Part shown: piece by piece, positions 60,597-64,000 of the stretch
Numbering within the stretch: the stretch's first letter is position 1
Layout: each line of letters starts with the position of its first letter
Origin: Pseudonocardia xinjiangensis
GTDB lineage: Bacteria > Actinomycetota > Actinomycetes > Mycobacteriales > Pseudonocardiaceae
Length of the DNA: 64,000 bases
Direction: 5' to 3'
NCBI RefSeq assembly: GCF_012911925.1
Contig: NZ_JAAXKY010000001.1
Coordinates: forward strand, 152,453 to 216,452
Translations under genes and position numbers: made by a program
The notes under the pieces: model-generated
What the model was told of the DNA's origin: nothing
Database searches by the model: none
The model's input: the letters and a program-made list of their open reading frames with translations, nothing else

Positions 60597-61919
60597 ATGC
60601 CAGGTGTAGGTGATGCGCGGCAGGCGCTCCGGTGGGGGCTGCGACACGGGCTGGTCCGGCGCACGCTCCTGCGGAAGATGCGCGACGGCGATCTGAGCGC
60701 GCAGCTCATGTTCGACCGGGAGATGATCGCCGACCCGTTCCCGCACTACGACGTCCTGCGCGAGCAGGGGCGCCTGGTCGACAACGGCCTCGTCCTCAAC
60801 ACGGCGCACCACGACATCGCCACCGCCGTCCTGCGCAGCCCCGACTTCGGCGTGGTCGGCGGCCCGAGCGGGCAGGCCCCCGCCGCGTTGCGGTTCGCCG
60901 TACGCGCCGCAGGCCGGGGACCCGTCGGACCGGTGGAGCCCCCGTCGATGCTCGCCGTGGACCCACCCGACCACACCCGCTTCCGCAAGCTCGTCACCAG
61001 GGCGTTCAGCGCCCGGGCCGTGGCCGCCCTGCGCAGCCGCACGGAGGAGGTGGCAGAGGAGCTCCTCGACGAGATGGCCGCGCGCGGCCACAACGCCGAC
61101 CTCGTCGCCGACTACGCGAGCCTGCTGCCGGCCACCGTGATCGCCGAGATGCTCGGCGCGCCCGTCGAGATGCGCAGGCAGTTCCTCGAGTGGGGCGCCG
61201 GCGGCGCGGCGTCACTGGACACCGGCCTTCCCTACCGCGAGTTCCGACGCTCCGAGCAGCAGCTCGAGGCCATGCAGAACTGGATGCTCGGCCACTTCGA
61301 CCACATCCGCCGCCACCCCGCCGACACCATCCTCTCCGCACTGGTGCACGCGCACGCCGAGGAGGGGCGCCTCACCGAGGACGAGGTCGCCAGCATCGCC
61401 ATCCTGCTGCTCGCCGCCGGGTTCGAGACCACGGTCAACCTCATCGGCAACGGCGCCGCACTGCTCGACGGCCACCCTGAGCAACTCGCCCTGCTCCGCG
61501 CCGAGCCCGGGCGCTGGGGCAACGCCGTCGAGGAGATCCTCCGGCACGACTCCCCCGTGCAGCGGACCGGCCGGTTCGCAGGCCGCGACACCGAGGTGGC
61601 CGGCGAACACGTCCGGACCGGGCAGGTCGTCCTGGTGCTGCTGGGGGGCGCCAACCGCGACCCCGCGGTCTTCACCGACCCCGGCCGCTTCGACATCACC
61701 CGCGAGAACGCCGACGACCACCTGGCCTTCTCCAGCGGCATCCACTACTGCCTCGGGGCGGCGCTGGCGAAGATGGAGGGCGAGGTGGCGCTGCGCGCGC
61801 TGTTCGACCGCTTCCCCGACCTCACCCTCAACGGCCCCCCGCACCGCCGTCCCACCCGCGTCCTGCGCGGGTACGACGCGATGCCGGTGCGGCTGTCCTC
61901 GGCCACGGTCGACGCCTGA
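60597..61919 (+). CDS. cytochrome P450
   Basis: A 440-residue class I bacterial P450. Visible are the I-helix oxygen-binding motif LLAAGFETTVN, the K-helix ExxR in VEEILRHDSPVQR, and the haem-ligand loop AFSSGIHYCLGAALAKMEGE with the proximal Cys. The start at 60597 follows a G-rich box; the in-frame ATG at 60558 is less likely. No ferredoxin or reductase gene lies next to it, so partners are elsewhere. The substrate is unknown. Overlapping antisense open frames are not genes. Confidence 0.93.
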   Translation: MPGVGDARQALRWGLRHGLVRRTLLRKMRDGDLSAQLMFDREMIADPFPHYDVLREQGRLVDNGLVLNTAHHDIATAVLRSPDFGVVGGPSGQAPAALRFAVRAAGRGPVGPVEPPSMLAVDPPDHTRFRKLVTRAFSARAVAALRSRTEEVAEELLDEMAARGHNADLVADYASLLPATVIAEMLGAPVEMRRQFLEWGAGGAASLDTGLPYREFRRSEQQLEAMQNWMLGHFDHIRRHPADTILSALVHAHAEEGRLTEDEVASIAILLLAAGFETTVNLIGNGAALLDGHPEQLALLRAEPGRWGNAVEEILRHDSPVQRTGRFAGRDTEVAGEHVRTGQVVLVLLGGANRDPAVFTDPGRFDITRENADDHLAFSSGIHYCLGAALAKMEGEVALRALFDRFPDLTLNGPPHRRPTRVLRGYDAMPVRLSSATVDA

Positions 61920-61926
61920 CGCCGGT

Positions 61927-62406
61927 TCAGCCTCCGCCGAACCAACCGGGGACGTCGAGACGGAACGGGGTGGACCCGGTCATCGCACGCAGGTCGGCCT
62001 CGAGCGCGCGCAGCCGCTCCACGCCGAGCGTGTCGGCCCACTCGGCGCGCAGCGCGTCGAAGATCCGGGCGGAGCGCGCGAGGGAGTCGGCCCCACGGGC
62101 GGTGAGCCGCAGGACCTTGCGGCGCGCGTCGGCCGGGTCCGCGGTGCGCTGCAGGTAGCCGAGACGTTCCAGCGCCTCGACGTGCTTGGCGGCGGCCTGC
62201 TTCGTGATGCCCAGCCGACGGCCGAGCTCGACGGCAGTGGTGCCGTCCGGGCCGACCGCCTGCAGGACGAAGCCGTGCACGGGCCGGACGTCGGGATGCC
62301 CCTGGCGGGCGAGCTCGGCGTGCAGCCCGTCGATCAGCACCCGGAACCCGAGCAGCAGGCGCAGCGGCAGCTCGAAGCCCGGCGGCTCAGTTGACACGAT
62401 CGACAA
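61927..62406 (-). CDS. MarR-family transcriptional regulator
   Basis: A 159-residue winged-helix regulator: RPVHGFVLQAVGPDGTTAVE LGRRLGITKQAAAKHVEALE (recognition region), LGYLQRTADPADARRKVLRL TARG (wing with the conserved Asp-x-Arg). It is divergent from the cupin gene at 62457 and its start overlaps the repeated GACAACCACGTT operator. It probably represses the cupin gene and itself. Confidence 0.93.
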   Translation of the reverse strand: MSIVSTEPPGFELPLRLLLGFRVLIDGLHAELARQGHPDVRPVHGFVLQAVGPDGTTAVELGRRLGITKQAAAKHVEALERLGYLQRTADPADARRKVLRLTARGADSLARSARIFDALRAEWADTLGVERLRALEADLRAMTGSTPFRLDVPGWFGGG

Positions 62407-62437
62407 CCACGTTCACTATTTCGACAACCACGTTGTC
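62402..62437. promoter_or_regulatory. MarR operator region
   Basis: GACAACCACGTTGTC (62423-62437) is a perfect inverted repeat with 6-base arms. A half-copy GACAACCACGTT lies 21 bases upstream at 62402-62413, two helical turns away. The region falls between the MarR and cupin start codons, so it likely binds the MarR dimer. Confidence 0.75.
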
Positions 62438-62456
62438 CATCATAGGAGTACCGGCC

Positions 62457-62831
62457 ATGCACGTCATCCGCCACGCCGACAGCCGTCGCACCGCCACCCC
62501 GAACGCCGTGATGACCACCCATGCCTCCCCCACCCAGGGCGGCAGCGCGCTCGCGGTCTGGCGGGTGGAGATGGCCGCAGGCGCGGCAGGTCCGCAGCAC
62601 TCGTTCGACGTCGAGCAGGTGTGGACCGCACTCGACGGCGCCGCCACCGTGGACCTGGACGGCGAGACGCTCACCGTCCAGGTCGGCGACACCGTGGTGA
62701 TGCCGGTCGGGGTGCAGCGCCGGGTGCACGCCGATGCCACGGCCGGGTTCACCGCGGTCGTGGCCGCACCTGCCGGCGCCCGGGCGACCGTGCCCGGCGG
62801 GGATCCGGTGCTGCCGGCGTGGATCGCCTGA
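62457..62831 (+). CDS. cupin-domain protein
   Basis: A 124-residue single cupin barrel starting at the ATG at 62457 (AGGAG ahead). AAGAAGPQHSFDVEQVWTAL DGAATVDLDGETLTVQVGDT VVMPVGVQRRVHA contains the two cupin motifs, with candidate metal ligands His (PQHS), Glu (VEQ) and His (RRVHA). It may bind or turn over a small aromatic or act as a sensor; controlled by the divergent MarR regulator. Confidence 0.9.
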   Translation: MHVIRHADSRRTATPNAVMTTHASPTQGGSALAVWRVEMAAGAAGPQHSFDVEQVWTALDGAATVDLDGETLTVQVGDTVVMPVGVQRRVHADATAGFTAVVAAPAGARATVPGGDPVLPAWIA

Positions 62832-62861
62832 GGTCCGGACACCGGCGCCGCACCCACCGGG

Positions 62862-62900
62862 TGGCCACCGTGCACACGTCAGGACGTGCGCACGGTGGCC
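62862..62900. terminator. hairpin between convergent cupin and phosphotransferase genes
   Basis: GGCCACCGTGCACACGT and ACGTGCGCACGGTGGCC pair with a single mismatch, 30 bases past the cupin stop and 26 before the stop of the minus-strand gene at 62926. It can terminate transcription in both directions. Confidence 0.75.
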
Positions 62901-62925
62901 AGGGGGTGTGCGTGGTGCCCACCGG

Positions 62926-63978
62926 TCACCCGCCGAGGGCCGCGAGCGCGGTCTCGGCCTGGCGGTGCAGTGCCGCCAGGCGGGCCGCTCCGCCGTCCTC
63001 CTCGGCGCCACCCATCACACCGCCGGCGTAACGGCTGTAGACCCCCGCGCCGATGCAGGCCGACCGCCAGCGGGCGAAGGCCACGTAGAAGTCGAGGTGT
63101 GAGACGTCCCGGCCGGAGCGCTCGGCATAGCGCTCCACCAACTCGGCGCGCTCGGCGTACCCCGCCACCAGGCTCGGCCCCGTGATCGTGGGCGGCACCG
63201 CGTCGCCGGGACGGCCCCACGACGCGATCAGCCACCCCAGGTCGGCCAGCGGGTCGCCGAGCGTGGCGAGCTCCCAGTCGAACACCGCGCGCACCCGGCC
63301 GTCCGGACCGACGGCCAGGTTGCCGAGCCGGAAGTCACCGTGCGCGATCCGCACGTCCGACGGGGGCAACGCCGCCGCCTGCTGGACCAGCCGCTCGTGC
63401 ACGGCGTCCACTGTGGACAGATCCGGCACCGCCGACTCGTGCACCTGACGGTGCCAGCGCCGCAGCTGCCGTTCCAGGTAGCTCCCGGAACGCCGGAAAT
63501 CCCCCAGACCGACCGCGTCGGGGTCCACGGCGTGCAGAGCGGCCAGGACGTCGACGGCGTCGAGTCCCGCGGTGCGCCGGGGCGGGCCCGGATCGAGCCG
63601 GTGTCCCGACGCCTCGTCGCCGAGTACCACGCCGTCGACGAACTCCATGAGGTAGAACTCGGCGCCGATGACGTCGGGGTCGGCGCAGTAGGCGACCGGC
63701 GGCGGCACCGGCACCGCGGTGGGCGCCAGCGCCGTGATGAACCGCCACTCGCGGCTCATGTCGTGGGCGGTGGCGAGCACCATGCCGGTCGGCGGACGCC
63801 GCAGTGCCCAGCGCCCGCCTGCGGCATCGGTGATCCGGTAGGTGAGGTTCGAGTGCCCCCCGGAGATGCGTTCGATGCCGACGGGCTCGTCGCCCACCGG
63901 CAGCTGGGGTACCTCGGCACGCAGCCACTCGGTCAGGGGACCGGGCGGCACGGCCTCGATCTCCGGTGATCGGCTCAT
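62926..63978 (-). CDS. phosphotransferase-family (APH/ACAD10-like) protein
   Basis: A 350-residue kinase-like protein with the aminoglycoside phosphotransferase fold: GIERISGGHSNLTYRITDAA, FYLMEFVDGVVLGDEASG, the catalytic loop RIAHGDFRLGNLAVGPDG and metal-binding VRAVFDWELATLGDPLADLG WLIASWG. This group is usually linked to acyl-CoA dehydrogenases and CoA-ester catabolism and is probably not an antibiotic-resistance gene. The ATG at 63978 was chosen; the frame is open to 63999 near the window edge. Confidence 0.92.
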   Translation of the reverse strand: MSRSPEIEAVPPGPLTEWLRAEVPQLPVGDEPVGIERISGGHSNLTYRITDAAGGRWALRRPPTGMVLATAHDMSREWRFITALAPTAVPVPPPVAYCADPDVIGAEFYLMEFVDGVVLGDEASGHRLDPGPPRRTAGLDAVDVLAALHAVDPDAVGLGDFRRSGSYLERQLRRWHRQVHESAVPDLSTVDAVHERLVQQAAALPPSDVRIAHGDFRLGNLAVGPDGRVRAVFDWELATLGDPLADLGWLIASWGRPGDAVPPTITGPSLVAGYAERAELVERYAERSGRDVSHLDFYVAFARWRSACIGAGVYSRYAGGVMGGAEEDGGAARLAALHRQAETALAALGG

Positions 63979-64000
63979 CCCACCATCCAATCCCCCCACC

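Overview
The window is very GC-rich actinobacterial DNA. An SsgA-family cell-division regulator, a TIGR02611/PGPGW membrane protein, a Gly-Cys-Val tRNA cluster, an MmyB-type regulator, a type B L31 gene behind a Zur-like box and an actinobacterial bifunctional primase-polymerase point to a Pseudonocardiales-type host. Pseudonocardia is my best guess (inference only). No rRNA or CRISPR array was seen.

Layout. (1) 1-31.1 kb is a heavily rearranged catabolic region packed with IS5, IS110, IS1380 and other transposase remnants. Surviving genes are two LysR regulators, an APC-type amino-acid permease, two paralogous FMN-dependent alpha-hydroxy-acid oxidases, an acyl-CoA ligase, a hydroxyquinol-type intradiol dioxygenase, a salicylate-hydroxylase-like FAD monooxygenase, YciI and Dabb small enzymes, and an AraC regulator. 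Broken genes include a kinase-ATPase signalling protein, a luciferase-like monooxygenase, a polysaccharide deacetylase, an aromatic-acid MFS transporter, a flavin reductase and a resorcylate-decarboxylase-like amidohydrolase. (2) About 31.6-42.9 kb is a plasmid/AICE-like integrative module: replication-initiator remnant, primase-polymerase, four 11-bp direct repeats, SSB, small conserved genes separated by a repeated spacer, a ParB-like pseudogene, a DNA ligase pseudogene, a frameshifted excisionase and an intact tyrosine integrase lying against tRNA-Val(CAC). (3) 42.9-44.6 kb is chromosomal backbone: TIGR02611 protein, SsgA-like protein, tRNA-Gly, tRNA-Cys and tRNA-Val(GAC). (4) 44.6-51.6 kb is a second island at tRNA-Val(GAC), with three decayed copies of the same integrase 3' end and a 99-bp perfect direct repeat. 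Its cargo includes an alpha/beta hydrolase, an XRE/MmyB regulator with a divergent oxidoreductase, and small membrane proteins. (5) 51.6-64 kb is mostly intact chromosome: GDT1-like transporter, ArsR-SRPBCC pair, a DUF969-DUF979-DUF2891 operon, MFS transporter, Zur-box pair with L31, phosphoesterase, P450, MarR-cupin pair and an aminoglycoside-phosphotransferase-like protein.

How the genes fit together. The monooxygenase, dioxygenase, flavin reductase remnant and decarboxylase suggest that a gamma-resorcylate/resorcinol-to-hydroxyquinol route once existed here. The repeated oxidase plus its shared 546-bp upstream block suggests an old segmental duplication. Single-base frameshifts are concentrated left of about 53 kb and almost absent after it, so the mobile regions appear to be decaying while the right flank is maintained. 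The most interesting candidates are the direct-repeat array beside the primase-polymerase, the repeated spacer family, the DUF969-DUF979-DUF2891 operon, and an integrase with an extra helix-turn-helix-like insert.
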